Shown: positions 46,701 to 58,110 of the stretch, one piece after another | How positions within the stretch are numbered: position 1 is the stretch's first letter | Layout: every line of letters starts with the position of its first letter | From: Cyathus striatus | Taxonomy: Eukaryota; Basidiomycota; Agaricomycetes; Agaricales; Nidulariaceae | Length of the DNA: 64,000 bases | NCBI GenBank assembly: GCA_025738555.1 | Contig: JAOVFP010000009.1 | Span: forward strand, 4,650,001 to 4,714,000 | Direction of reading: 5' to 3' | Notes under the pieces: generated by a model | Database searches by the model: none | What the model saw: the letters and a program-made list of their open reading frames with translations, nothing else | What the model was told of the DNA's origin: nothing | Position numbers and translations under genes: made by a program

Positions 46701-47566
46701 TTGTATGCTATATGTAGCAACTACTGGTTTAGGAATTTCTATAGCAACTCTTTTAGCTTTTAATATTTCCCAGTCAAGTTCTAGTTGTTTGAATGTATAA
46801 CCCAAAGGGAATGTTACATAAGCATATTCCTTATTACCAGCAATATTAAATTGCCAAGTTAATCTGATTGTTGTTGGATCAACTTCTTGAGATTCATCAG
46901 GATGCTTGGAAGCAATATGTCTAGCAAGATTGTGGGTTGGTGTGGGTCCATATCCATCTATCTTTTGATAGGTATCACAATCACAGAATGTACAGGGATA
47001 TCTGTAAGCTGCAGCAGCTTCTCGAACTCCCTTTTTATCAGGTAGCAAGCGAACAATAGGCAGAGGTTGATGTAGTATTTTATGTTTAAGCATGGCATGT
47101 AATTTTTTCACATCATCTATCAAGTTAAATGAATGTTTAAGATGATTCCCAAATTCGGCTGCAAGTGCCTTTCCAGAGTTACCTTCTCCTTGGTGGAAAT
47201 TCTTTTGATGACCATATAGTTTGGAAGGTAGAATAATTGTATTATCTTTTACACAGTAAAGACTTTCAATTTCCGTATTGTAGGTAATTCCTAGAAGACG
47301 AAGAACACTGCAAGTTGAAGGGCGTTGGTTTTTAGTATACATCAAGCAGGAGCATGAAAAGTCCTTTTTCCTCTTGAATATTGTTTTTGCTGTATTGGAG
47401 CTATTTTCACTATCTTTAATTGTACTACTCGTATTGGTCTTTATAATTGACTTATTAGTAGTTTTTTTGTCTGTTAGATATATAACATATTAGTACTGGT
47501 ACAGATGAGAATAGTGGATAGTGGATTACACATACTTTTATTGGAGTGAGATGTTGAATTTGCCAT
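43720..47566 (-). CDS. Seven-exon gene, 1159-aa zinc-finger protein of unknown function
   Basis: A continuous spliced frame can be built: exons 47566-47536, 47470-46447, 46389-45728, 45669-45621, 45552-44247, 44184-44041 and 43983-43720 (3480 nt, stop included). All introns are 57-66 nt long, start with GT (gtatgt, gtaagt, gttaga, gtaagt, gtaact, gtacga) and end with AG, and every phase agrees. ATG at 47566 is the first in frame. Residues of the N-terminal third include PCTFCDCDTY...HNLARHIASKH, a C2H2-like zinc site. An acidic Glu-rich stretch ends exon 3. Exon 5 has LVMTGGISFRAWQYS and RNIFLLKDGSVIVAFPKAKR, similar in pattern to the non-helicase part of fungal telomere-linked RecQ-type proteins; no helicase motif is present. 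No premature stop, although the surroundings are decayed. Confidence 0.75.
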
Positions 47567-48135
47567 TTTGAAGAGTAAAGACAACTGCAACTAGACTGCA
47601 GATGTTGCAAGAGTGAACACAGGTGAAGCAGTTGAGAATGCCCAAACTATGTAGATGTAGCAAGAGAGAACACTGGTGAAGTGGTTTGGAATGCCCAAAC
47701 TACAGTATAGATTTCAGGAAGAAGATATCACAGAACAGGTAAAGCAGCTGGGAATGCCCAAACTACAGTACAGGTAGCAGTTGGGATAAAGTACTCAATT
47801 TTAAGATCAAATAGTGGGAAAACTGGATGTTGAATGAAGTAAGGATGAGGTTGAAAGTTGAGAGCCCAGGACTGTCTGTCTATTCCTTCAGGATCCTAGT
47901 GAACTTGCGAGAGAAAGTAAAAGTGGGGGGAAGCAAACTCGAATTGAAAGAATGTAGGTACGAGTACTTAAGTAGGATTACATGAGGACTACGTGTGAAT
48001 ATGAAAACGAAATGAGAGCACGTTTTGCTATGCAGGCAAATTGTCTGCTCTACACCTGATGGGTACTTTAAAAATTGACGTCCCCGTCAATCCATCCTGT
48101 AAAACTACGAAAGTGCGAATAAAAGAAAAGTAAAA
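47567..48135. other. Upstream region with repeats and the compositional boundary
   Basis: 47567-47860 has three short related segments (CAAACTACAGTAGAGGT-like words; GGGAATGCCCAAACTA at about 47635, 47690 and 47750) just upstream of the seven-exon gene. 47860-48055 is the repeat shared with 16095-16350. From about 47.9 kb CG dinucleotides become frequent. Confidence 0.55.
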
Positions 48136-48136
48136 C

Positions 48137-48480
48137 CTAACTAGACATAGCAGCATGTAAATGCGCTCGCGACGAATTCTTCAAGATATTTGCAGCAGGT
48201 GGATATGCAACGGTGATCGGAGATACGGATTTCGACAATGCGGCGTCCTTCATGAAACCAACCACAGTATAAGCTTCGGAATTGGGTGGTGTCGTAATGG
48301 CACATTCCCGAATGTGTGCTTGTCTTCTTCATTCCTGAGTCTTCTTTCCGGCTGGACGTCCACGATGTGGGAACATGTTGGCATGTGGCACGCCATGCGG
48401 AAAAGGTGAGGTCGACTGATCTATCTGCACCCTCCACTCCCATGCTCGTCATTGTACCTTGTGTACTCCTTGACTGTTGA
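48137..48480 (-). pseudogene. Possible gene remnant (minus)
   Basis: One minus-strand frame reads AHIRECAITTPPNSEAYTVV, GFMKDAALSKSVSPITVAY and ends at a TAG near 48138, but it is closed upstream by a TGA; a second frame (48141-48452) starts MTSMGVEGADRSVDLTFS. Neither resembles a family I know. Could be the last exon of a gene or a decayed one. Confidence 0.25.
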
Positions 48481-48536
48481 GTCTCGAGCAGACTGCAGCC
48501 TACTGCAGCAGACGATCTCGATCAACACACATGTAG

Positions 48537-48761
48537 ATTCGCAATTCACATGAAAAAGCATACCACGACCTAGACTTCCCCCATTCGACAAGGACAGAGT
48601 ACTTTGAAGGAGAGGCTCTCAGCGAAGGAGGTGACGGCGAAGGAGCCTCTGCGCTTGGCATTGTAGATGCGACAGTTATTGGTGGTGGTACGTTATAAAG
48701 TCTTTTTGACTAGATTGACATTAATGCTGTTTATTCAGGTGCTGCTACTGCTATCGTATGA
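48537..48761 (+). CDS. Possible 3' exons of an unknown gene
   Basis: After an acceptor-like CACATGTAG the frame 48537-48687 reads SHEKAYHDLDFPHSTRTEYF, EGEALSEGGDGEG, then a donor gtacgt, an intron to 48738 (TTTATTCAG) and GAATAIV followed by TGA at 48759. Phases agree. 5' exons were not identified. The following DNA (to about 49330) has further broken S/T/A-rich frames (ELVHTSTTSTATSF) and one starting METIDLPFPVPKELEN with a TAG, so the whole may be a decayed gene. Confidence 0.3.
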
Positions 48762-48984
48762 TTGTTACAGACTCCCATGTATCGGAGTCTACACCTGAAC
48801 CTGAGGTCTGAGTACTGCTTCTGCAGAACTTGTGCATACATCCACCACGTCGACAGCTACATCCTTCGCTACTGCTGCCGCATTCCCCTCAAGCACCCCG
48901 AACTCGTTACTCCTCCACTCCTTCGTTGCTCAGGGGAACGTTGATGTTGTCCTCAAGTCGGCGGGTTGGAAACACTTTTGAACA

Positions 48985-49464
48985 TGGAGACGATTGATCT
49001 CCCGTTTCCTGTGCCGAAGGAATTAGAGAACTAGCTTATTACCCTTCAATGTCCTGTGCACGTTGCACAGCAGACTTTGACATCTACCTCGAGTTCTCCG
49101 CCGGTGACGAGGAGGATTGTGACTGTAGCAGGTGCTATGCTGCAGTTGAAGGAAGTGCATGCGGAGAGGAGCGAGAAGGAAAACAGAGCGTCATTTCCTG
49201 TAAAGGATGACAAAGATTCGTCGAGTGTAGAGACGCATGTGCATTTTGAAAGTGCATTTGGCGTATCCCCGTTTGGATTCTTGTGGTGTGGATGTTGATG
49301 TGCGATATGTGGGTGTCTTACGGGATGGATTTGCGTGTTTGGGCTGTTCACCATATGGTGCTGTGCTTCGTTTCTCGCGAGAGATTCGTTATTTTCCTCG
49401 ATTCTTTCTTAGTGAACCGACACCGCACCCTGCGGCATTGTGGTTATGCATCCGAATATACTAG
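48985..49464 (+). pseudogene. Broken ORFs of unknown gene
   Basis: Plus-strand frame from ATG at about 48985 (METIDLPFPVPKELEN, TAG, LITLQCPVHVAQQ ... RSEKENRASFPVKDDKD) and, in another frame, VDVRYVGVLRDGFACLGCSP to 49464. CpG-rich and codon-like but with a stop; no family recognised. Confidence 0.25.
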
Positions 49465-49479
49465 CGCCTCCCTGCTATA

Positions 49480-49866
49480 CTGTACTAATCAAATCAATCC
49501 GCCACCCCTTGGGGTGCGTGACAAGTCAAACCATTAGATACATTCATCACTTTGATAGATGCATTGTGACACACCGAAAATTTCGTCACTACATAAACTT
49601 ACTTTGCCCAAAATCTATGTCAGTAAACATATTTTGGTCTCAAAATATATAGCACTTCGTGGAGTAGCAGAGAAATGCGAAATTACGCGAATTTAGAAGA
49701 AAAATTGCGAGTTCGAACCCTGTTGGACGAAATTTTTGAACCAACGGCTCTGCGTGACCGTTTGAACTTTCGTCATTTTTTAAAATGACGCGTGACACAG
49801 CAACAAATTTCGTCACGTCAGAAGGGGCTTGTGACGCGTGACTGCGAATTGATTTGATTAGTACAG
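49480..49866. mobile_element. MITE, 387 bp, TA target duplication
   Basis: Begins CTGTACTAATCAAATCAAT and ends with its reverse complement. TA flanks both sides (49478-49479, 49867-49868), as in Tc1/mariner-type elements. Interior words GTGACGCGTGAC and TTTCGTCAC recur in both orientations. Contains a GAGTTCGAACCC word resembling a pol III B box, but no tRNA fold. Confidence 0.85.
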
Positions 49867-49868
49867 TA

Positions 49869-50317
49869 TTATGGTCTTGGGTTGGAGGTTGAGTTTGCCT
49901 GGGACGCAAGAGCTCGTCTGAGGTGCGGGATAGGGGTGTGCATTCCTACGTGGCTTGTTGTCTCTTTCGTATTTTCATGTCGCTTTCCTCGTCGCACCTG
50001 ACGTTTTCTGGTGCTATCACTCGTTTGACTCCTGAGTGCACAGGGTTTGTGTAATATGTGTCGCTGCCTTACACTGAGTAGCTTTCGCCGAGATTGTCTC
50101 TATTTGTTGGCACAACGCTGCACGCGTCATGCATTCCACACTGTAACTTCATTTATGACTTATTCTACAGCAGGTAAGCGTTGCCGCTAGCTGAGAAGTG
50201 ACCGTGTCACCGTGTCTGTCCAGAACTATGGAAAGCCGGAGCACCACGCTCAAAGCCATCAAAATAAATCAAATTCCGCGCTTCAGCCACCCGTATGCCA
50301 ATTTACGCACCTACTAA
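49869..50317. other. CpG-rich DNA without recognisable gene
   Basis: Short codon-like frames (for example EVEFAWDARARLRCGIG) continue beyond the MITE, but no start, stop or family can be assigned. Confidence 0.25.
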
Positions 50318-50325
50318 TCCTACAT

Positions 50326-51285
50326 AAGGACCCCCGAAAACTCCCATAGAGGTTGAAGGACAGACTTGAAAATTGATACGCGGACAGATTTTGGCGCCAT
50401 AAGGGCATCCATACGCGGATTGTGGATGATACCTCCAAAATTGGTGAATTATACGCGGATTTCGTCCTCCGACCTTGTTAAGCGCTTTATAAGCGCCAAA
50501 ATCCGCTGCAGGCGCTTAAGTAAAAGATCCTATGTATAAAGTAATGTATGAACTAAAAAAATTAATACCTGTCTGTCTATAAAGTAGTCGGAAGTTCCTT
50601 TATTCTGTTACAAAAAACTTCCGCATTTGGTTAATACATAAGCTTCTCGCTCCCTCACTTTTCGACTTATAGCCGATGAAAACACAAATCCAACACAAAT
50701 CTTCGTCTTTTCTTGTCTCTTTCTTTCATCTTTAAACTTTTACATTGTTTAGTATTGTCTATAGATTTCATGTTTGAGCGGTGTCGTGGTTCTCATTCTG
50801 GTCGCGAGTGCCTTCCCACTACTGCTCCTGCTTATTTTTGTGATGCGAGCTCGAGTAATTGGAATCAGGACATGCAACAGTTGGATAAAAATGTTACCCT
50901 GATCTTATTTGCGCAGAACTTTGTTGACTCTGTACCATTTCGGACAAAAAACAGGGCTGTTGTACTCAAACTCGGCGATAACCACGGGAGCTCATGTACA
51001 TGATGCGCTCTTTTGACAATGAGCAGGGTCATCTTGTAGTTTGTAAGCAACAAGGGGTGCTCTGCGCGGCGGCGCCTTTCGCCAACCTTCGGCGCCGGAC
51101 TACTCAATTGTACGCGGACAGTGAATGGTACCCCCCCCCGCGTGCCACCCCACACGCGGATTTTCCACCCTACCTATTGGCCGAAAATCGATCAAATATA
51201 CGCGGACTGTCCTCCGACATAGGTCCAAAAGTCCCAAAATATACGCGGATCGGTATCATACCTCTGTGGGCGCTTTCGGGGGTCC
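50326..51285. mobile_element. 960-bp element with 8-bp TSD and ACGCGGA repeats
   Basis: The target duplication TCCTACAT is at 50318-50325 and 51286-51293. The ends are inverted: GGACCCCCGAAAACTCCC at the left against the reverse complement of TTTCGGGGGTCC at the right. Both arms carry several TACGCGGA words (left at about 50378, 50414, 50453; right at about 51112, 51164, 51202, 51243). The centre (50530-51060) is unrelated to the arms and holds an ORF of 96 codons without recognised family. hAT-like, non-autonomous. Confidence 0.8.
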
Positions 51286-51299
51286 TCCTACATATCCCC

Positions 51300-52215
51300 T
51301 CTAGTTAGAGGTGAGCGTAGGGTCGACGCTCCCCTTTAATTAGAGGGGTTTTCGGGGGTTTTCTAATAGGATAGATAAATCATTGTTAAATATGACTCTG
51401 AGGAATATTTTTGAGGGAGATAGATGGCGAGATAAGGCCCATCCGATGGCAACCGCGGGGATCGTGGCCGGTGCCATCACCTCCCGCGCATCGCATCATC
51501 CCGCAGCCTCTCTCAACATCGCTCCCTCCCTCCAGCCCCTCTCCTCGTCGTCTTATCCTGCCCACCCATCCCCCCCGCATCTTTCCCCCTCCCACGTTTT
51601 ATGTACAGTCATCAACCATTATACGTGACAACAAAACTTGAAGCTGTGATTCCACATCATTTAGTACATATTCTACTATAAAAATTGTACATATGGATAG
51701 ATATAATCATATAGAATCGCTTTGTATAATTTTTACCGCGCTGTGTTTTAGTAGGGAATGAACATTCGCAAAATAGTTGAGGGGACTGGATTTTGATCAA
51801 AACCACATGGCGTGACAGCCGCTGATGGCAATACAGTATATTCCAAAACACTTCAAAATTAAAGATTGCCGAAGTCCGGATCATTAATATAAACAAAACC
51901 TCCTTGTCTCGCAACACTGAGCACTTCAGATTTTTAGTGATATCAGAGAACATAGATGCACTTTACTCATAAAAATGTTTATACAGTTTTATTACATTGA
52001 ATTATAGCTGCTTATGTTATAAAACAGTTAAATCAAGTACCTTTATTGAGTAATACATGCCGTGTATTTTTTGGAAATCTCATGTTTGAGGTAATTCTCC
52101 AACATAATTTATGTGTTATATATCTATTTCAATATATATTTGTAAAAATACTGTTGGAACTCATTCTTGGGATACTATGCCTCAAAATAAAAAAAGAATT
52201 ATAGTGATAGCCATA
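51300..52215. other. Intergenic, mostly AT-rich
   Basis: A C-rich block at 51500-51600 and AT-rich DNA with no assignable gene. A 98-codon minus frame at 51657-51953 resembles nothing I recognise. Confidence 0.4.
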
Positions 52216-53290
52216 GATTTGAGGTGAGGAGAAGACAATCAGTTGGGTTTGTCATGTTGGGTGGGGTGTCACGTTGGGTGGTTGATGACTGTAATCTGAT
52301 GCCAATGATAACGATCGTTTTCAGATCTCGGTACCTTGGCACATCAAATACAACCGGCAACCTCCACCGTTGCTATCATCGGTTATTCATCCCTCTCATC
52401 GTCGTGATGGCCTGCCTGCTCAAGCCTGCTCATCACTCTCCCGCCTCGCCCTCTCTTTTCCCCCGCCCTTCGGCTGTCCGCTCCGCTTAGGTAAGCTTGG
52501 AAATTTTATTTGTTGTGTACAGCTGCTGTAACCAAACAGTGTAGTGATTTCTCATCGTCGTCGGCTATGATTCTGCTCTCCCTTCTCATCGTTGTTGGCT
52601 GCGCTGCTGCCTTCCCTCCGCCTCGCCCCCCTCTAACTGTCGTCGGCTGCGTTGTGGCCTCCTCTCTGCCTCACTCATCGTCTCATAACCCTCAAACCCG
52701 CTATACTCTTGAGGCCGTTCCCTCAAGTCCATGACACGCACCACATTGAAGACCACCTTGGAGATAGGACAATGAGGAGAAAACGCGCATTTGTGGATCC
52801 GAACATCATACTTCTGCTGTACCCTGTTAACTGTCATTGTCGGCTATGTAGTAAGCCCACGCCGCGCTGTGCTCCGTGCTAGCCGCCATGCCCTCCTGCC
52901 GCTCTTTCTACCACCTCCCCACTGGAAACCGTGCGGGTCTCACTAGCTCGGCACCACCTCTTCCTTGCTGCATCACCGTGTCAGAACCCTACCACTACCC
53001 ATCTTGCGGAGCTCTTTGCTGGTTAGCCCCACCCTCCCCCATGTCTTCCTCCTTGCCGAATACAGCGAGGGCTGTCGCAATATCCTCCCCTCCTTCCACC
53101 TGCTTTCTGGTTGGTTATCGCCGCCCTGTCCTCCCCTCGCGCAGGCCGCCTTCTCCCTTTCTTCCACCTCACTGGTTAGTTGTCGCCACCGTGTCGCTGT
53201 ACGATCCGGCTCTGAACTCCGCATTTCGTATGTCACCCCCTCCCTCCTCTCACGACTCGTACTGACAGTGATATCCTTGTAGAACGGGGG
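52216..53290 (+). other. C-rich, Ser/Pro-biased low-complexity DNA
   Basis: Repeated CTCATCGTCGTCGGCT and CCTCTCTGCCTC words give overlapping Ser/Pro/Leu-rich frames in several phases, which argues against one true gene. Confidence 0.4.
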
Positions 53291-53335
53291 AGCTGGTGGG
53301 TGGAGAAAGAAGATGAGGCTTATGCCTATAGGAGA

Positions 53336-53860
53336 GCGTTGTGATGCCCACCACCACTACCACCAACACATGCACCACCACCACTACCACCAGCGACGAC
53401 TACCACCACTCGACACGCACCACCACCAGCGACCGCTACCACCACTCGACACGCACCACCAACAGCAACCACTACCACCACCCGACGCCCACTGTATTGC
53501 CTACCACCGACATGCAACGCCCACCACCACCACCACCATCACCACTCGATGCCCACCGTATCACCTACCACCGACACGCAATGCCTACCACCGCCACTAC
53601 CACCACCGCCACTGCCACTACTCGATGCCCACCACCACCATCAACACACAATGCCTACCACCACCACCGCCCACTACGACCACCAACACACAACGCTTAC
53701 CACCTGCAACGACTACTACCACCTCTCGACACCCACGACGATGACCAACACGCGATGCTTACCACCACCAGTGGCCACTAGCACCACTCGACACCCATCG
53801 TGGCCGCCAACACGCATTGCCTACCACCACCACCACCACCACCAGCGAGTCACCACCATG
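53336..53860. repeat. ACC-rich degenerate microsatellite with ~50-bp higher order
   Basis: CACCACCACTACCACC and CTCGACACGCACC alternate with a degenerate period. Three frames on the plus strand and one on the minus are open and give His- or Thr/Pro-rich translations, so ORFs here are composition artefacts. Confidence 0.85.
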
Positions 53861-55234
53861 GATCCAGTACGAGGCCGGTCTGAGGCTGTCCCCACCTCAC
53901 TGGATACCGTGTGGAGGTCATGGCAACTCAGGGATAGTAGGTGTAGATTAGGTGTATGTTGTAGTTTCTTTAACAATAAACACTACACTTCATGCTGCAG
54001 TAATAAATATATCAATAAGTTATAGTTAGCATAACATTGAACCTATCCTCGAGACCCTGCATTTCTTGCTCCTCATGTTCCGCATCTTCATCTAGTACAT
54101 CCTCTGCTATACCAACATCTCCTACATTGCCTGTAACGTTGCTATCCTCCAATGTTTGTGCTATCTCTGAAGTGTGTTTCAAGGCCAGATCTATGCATAC
54201 ACCTGGTAAGATGCTGCCACTAAAGCCAGGCATGGCAGCCAGCTTTTAAAATCGCTGGAGATGCATATTAATGAAGCGTGTGCGCTCCAGTCGGTAACGA
54301 TAAACCTGATGGGCAAGATAGGGATTTGTTACCGCAAACTCCTGCTCCTTTGAACGTAGAAATTGATCCTCGTCTCGAAGGTAAGTAATAACACGTCGAA
54401 TTTCAACGTTGAGTCTGGTTATTTCTTCACGAGCACGTATTATCTTGAAGTGCTGATCCATTAGAATTCGCGAAGATGGTCGAGCCCATGCCCGCTCTCG
54501 AATATCTTGACGTGTATCACACAGGAGGTCAAAGTCCGCTAAAAATGCATAGCTCACTACTTCATCCCATGAAAATGACTGTCGCGGTGGGAGCATTACC
54601 CTTGCAGCAGCATTGTAGCGCTCTAAAGCTGAACGGATAGCATGTGACCGCTGCTGGAGGGCTTTTGCGATGTGTTTTCGTAATTTATAGCCTACATAGA
54701 TGAATTATGAATCAATCAATGTAGAAAGAGCTGTGAAAGGACTGGTACCTGTCTGCGACACGTTCATTTTTGAGAGCTCAAACATGTGTGACACGATGAG
54801 GGACTCCAGTTCGTCGAGACATCGCTGATATCGACGTCTGCTCACCAGTATGGCCGCCTTCTTCCACTCTTCCATTTGAGGTGTCCAACGTATTGTGATG
54901 CCAAGTTTCATCTCTAGGTCATGTACGCCTTCTCGATCTTTCTCAGCATTTTCACTTGCGTGTCGTAGCTTTGTTTCGTGTGATTGCTTGCGGGGCTTCT
55001 TACTATTCTTCGATGCAGCTGATATATGCTCACAGGTGGGATCTTCACCCTGATTTACATGCCATGTATTTCGTATTAATTTAAGTTTCTCTCTGCAGAT
55101 ACATTGGTTAGCGCATAGACATGATACATCACATCGCACTCAAGTAGGACTAGGACTTACTCACTGCTCTTGTAATTGATTAGTTTTTGATAGTAATTCA
55201 TCTCTAGGGTTTCCTTCGACAGCTTGAGCAGATA

Positions 55235-55521
55235 CTGTACCATTACGACCAAGTGTTCAGTCACGCGTCACAAAGGGCGATGAACTTGAACAGATCCCAG
55301 GTTTGTCACGCGTCACAGAGGTACTTGAACAGGAGGTACAACAAGACTTACAAAAGGGTAAGTAACTGAAAAAAATTGGCGCCTGCCGGCGTGCTTGAAC
55401 AGTTGTTAGGTGTGAACAGATAACACATTTGTCACGCATCACACGGACCCATGAACACTAGGTCCAACTGATTGTAGCTGTCACGCTAAAAACGCGTGAA
55501 CACTTGGTCGTAATGGTACAG
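55235..55521. mobile_element. MITE, 287 bp, TA target duplication, in the KDZ gene
   Basis: The ends CTGTACCATTACGACCAAG and reverse complement form terminal repeats of about 28 bp; TA lies at 55233-55234 and 55522-55523. Removing it with one TA joins CAGTA to TCTGCTCAAG on the minus strand, restoring KDZ reading EEKQY-LLKLSKETLEMNYY. Shares the CTGTAC ends and TA target with the MITE at 49480; interior has CACGCGTCAC words. Confidence 0.95.
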
Positions 55522-56440
55522 TACTGTTTTTCTTCATTCAACCAGCTATCAAAAACCTCTGGACCATCAATACCTTGCTCTGACATAGCCTTCTTCAATT
55601 CAGATTCACTGCTGAGAATCTCCAATGCCTGGAGATGGTTATTAAACAAAAAAGTACCTGTAAACAATAAGAAGTTAGAACAGTTCAACAGATGACTAAA
55701 AATCAATCTAGCACGACTTCTAACTGTGTACCCACTGAGATTCTGGGAAGTTTCGAAAGCATCCATATGCTTCATGAACTCAACGAGGCTCTGCTATCTG
55801 TGGAAGATACTGCTGTGACGTATTTGCGACACTAGGGCATTGGACCTTGAAAAAAAATGTTCACAACCCTCCAAATCCTCCAGTACAAGCCCTCAGACAT
55901 ATGTCACAAGATTTGATAGCTGACATTTGCGGTTATGTGCATGACCGTGGAATGATCCAACTAGTGATCTGTAGTTCAGTCTTTGTGCATCGTTTCCAAG
56001 TGCACTGCTGTTGAGCATTGAGCCAAACCGACATCCGATATCATACCCACCCCCCAAATTTGTACCAAATGCATTAAGCATGGATTCAACAATGACGAGG
56101 GGATACTTTGATCTGAGAGGTGAGAATTAGGTGAGTTGATATGAGCTCAATATGAGCTATAACGTACAATTCTCCACTTGCCACCATATCAACGACATTT
56201 AGAATATATCCACGTCTACAGAGTGAAATGAAAATGCCAGTTTCATCGAAGACACCCCACATACGTATGATACGTGCAGTACTCTGACTGGACATGTTAG
56301 ACCACCGTCCTTCACATGGACCCTCGAGAACTTCCATTGGCTCTTTTTCATTCAATCTCATACCTAAATTCTCTGGTACTGCTTAGGCAATGGCATGGGT
56401 ACACCATACCCGCAGGCCATACGGTGATTTTTATACATAA

Positions 56441-57124
56441 AGCTACTGTAACTTCAGTGCGATCATTATGTATACCTCACTGTAATTATAGTGCTGCTAC
56501 CAGACAAGCTTCTACATGTGCCTTCTTTGCGACTTCTTCATCACCATGTGGGCCGCTTGTATGTAATTCCCACCCTTCCCACCCCTCCAGCCCCTCCCGC
56601 GCTCCCCCGCCTTTCGCTTCCATTTCGGCACATTTAATAATATCTGCATCAGATCTTGCATTAATTTCATGCTTCTCTAAACCTTCGTACTTGTTCTTCC
56701 ATGAAATACACAATTTCATAACATATGTTTATTGAGTGCTCTGTTTGTGACCCAGGAATGTACTTATGCCTTCTTGAAGTACTAGTACCAGAAGATCTAC
56801 GAAACTCGCGCAAGTTCAACACTTGTATGCAATTCATGTGTGCTTATGGTCACAGTAAGGGGTACGAAGGGGCGTGAAATATTGATAAATTCGGATGCGT
56901 CGGGACATGTGCACGCTCCGTTCGGGCCCGTCGAAGATCGGAGACAATGAACATCAAGCTGGAAACCGCGGAGATTGCTGATGGTATGTAACTGCAGCGG
57001 GCATGCGGCATTGACTACATTATACAAGCATCTGCACCAGGTATGTACGTACATCCACAGTAAAGAAGCTCCACTGTAATTATAGTGAGGTATACATAAT
57101 GATTACACTGTAACTACCGTAGTT
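56441..57124. repeat. Nested inverted repeat unit, 52-bp arms
   Basis: Arms 56441-56494 and 57071-57124 pair through ATCATTATGTATACCTCACT; each arm itself contains the small palindrome CACTGTAATTATAGTG. Interior has two CpG-rich ORFs without recognised family. Confidence 0.75.
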
Positions 57125-57229
57125 TACTCTAAAACTCACAGTATCTAGTGATATATATAACATATAGAGATCAGTATACATTTTAACAACATGCTATACC
57201 ATGCATGTAGTAAGTTTTTATGGCATTGA

Positions 57230-58110
57230 ACCTTTTTTGTATTGTGTTTAGTCTGCGGGGTTGGACTATGAAATTAGGATGGCATAGCAAATTTATTTAT
57301 TAAAACCCTTGTAACTCTGTCGAATCATTCTAAATTGGTGTGAATATTTGTACCGTAGAGACCCTCTACGACACGTTTAAAATAAGCCTATGAACATTTA
57401 AATCGACCGCTTGGATCAGGCTGTATATATTATTGAACATTCGAATACATTTAATCATTTTTATTTAAACTATTGTAACTCTTTAGACGCAGCCCGTGTT
57501 CGAGTCTCTTTTGTACGAAATAGGCCCTCTTTTTATGCGTTTAAAACGAGCCTACGAACGCTTAAATCGACGGGTTGGATCAGTCTGTATATATTATTAT
57601 ACCTTTCCCTTTCATTCAAATATATTTAAGAAGTTCTATTAAAACTATTATACCCCTTTCAAATCATTCCGTATTCGTATCAAATTTTGTGTGATATGGA
57701 TGCTCCACGATGCGTTTAAAATGAGTCTATGAACGTTTAAATCGACTGCTTGAATCCGTCTGTATATATTATTGAACATTTGAATACATTTAATAATTTC
57801 GATTTAAACTATTGTAACTCTTTCAACTCAGTCCGTATTTGAGTCACGTTTGGTACTGAATGAGCCCTTAACTATGCATTTTAAAAGAGCCTATGAACAT
57901 TTAAACCAATCACTTAGATCACTCTGAATATATCATTGGACCTTTCCCTTCCATTTGAATACATTTAGTAATTTCTATTACAACCGTTATACCCCTTTCA
58001 AATCAGTTTATATTCGTATCAGGTTATGTACAATAAGAACACTCAAAAATGCGTTCTATTAATGTTTAAATTGACCGCTTGGATCGATATAAATATATTA
58101 TTAAATAAGT
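57230..58110. repeat. Satellite-like tandem repeat, about 165-bp period, five copies
   Basis: Units are marked by TTTAAATCGACCGCTTGGAT at about 57397, 57561, 57735, 57900 and 58062 (spacing 162-175) with GAGCCTATGAACG before and TATATATTATTGAAC after. Copies diverge by 15-25 per cent by eye. Confidence 0.85.

Noticed and set aside
43720..47566. RecQ helicase gene
   Set aside because: Part of the protein resembles the non-helicase region of such proteins, but no Walker A, DEAH or other helicase motif occurs in the spliced product.
49700..49730. tRNA gene or SINE, because of GAGTTCGAACCC
   Set aside because: The bases around it do not form a T-arm stem and no A box or cloverleaf is present; it lies in a TA-flanked MITE.
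52965..53282. Ser/Pro-rich ORFs as a secreted or cell-wall protein
   Set aside because: Several phases are open with the same bias, no signal peptide fits and no splice structure could be built.
53313..54025. Three overlapping plus-strand ORFs of 143-158 codons rich in His, Thr and Pro
   Set aside because: They arise because an ACC-rich repeat is open in all frames; the translations are low complexity in each frame and none has a recognisable domain.
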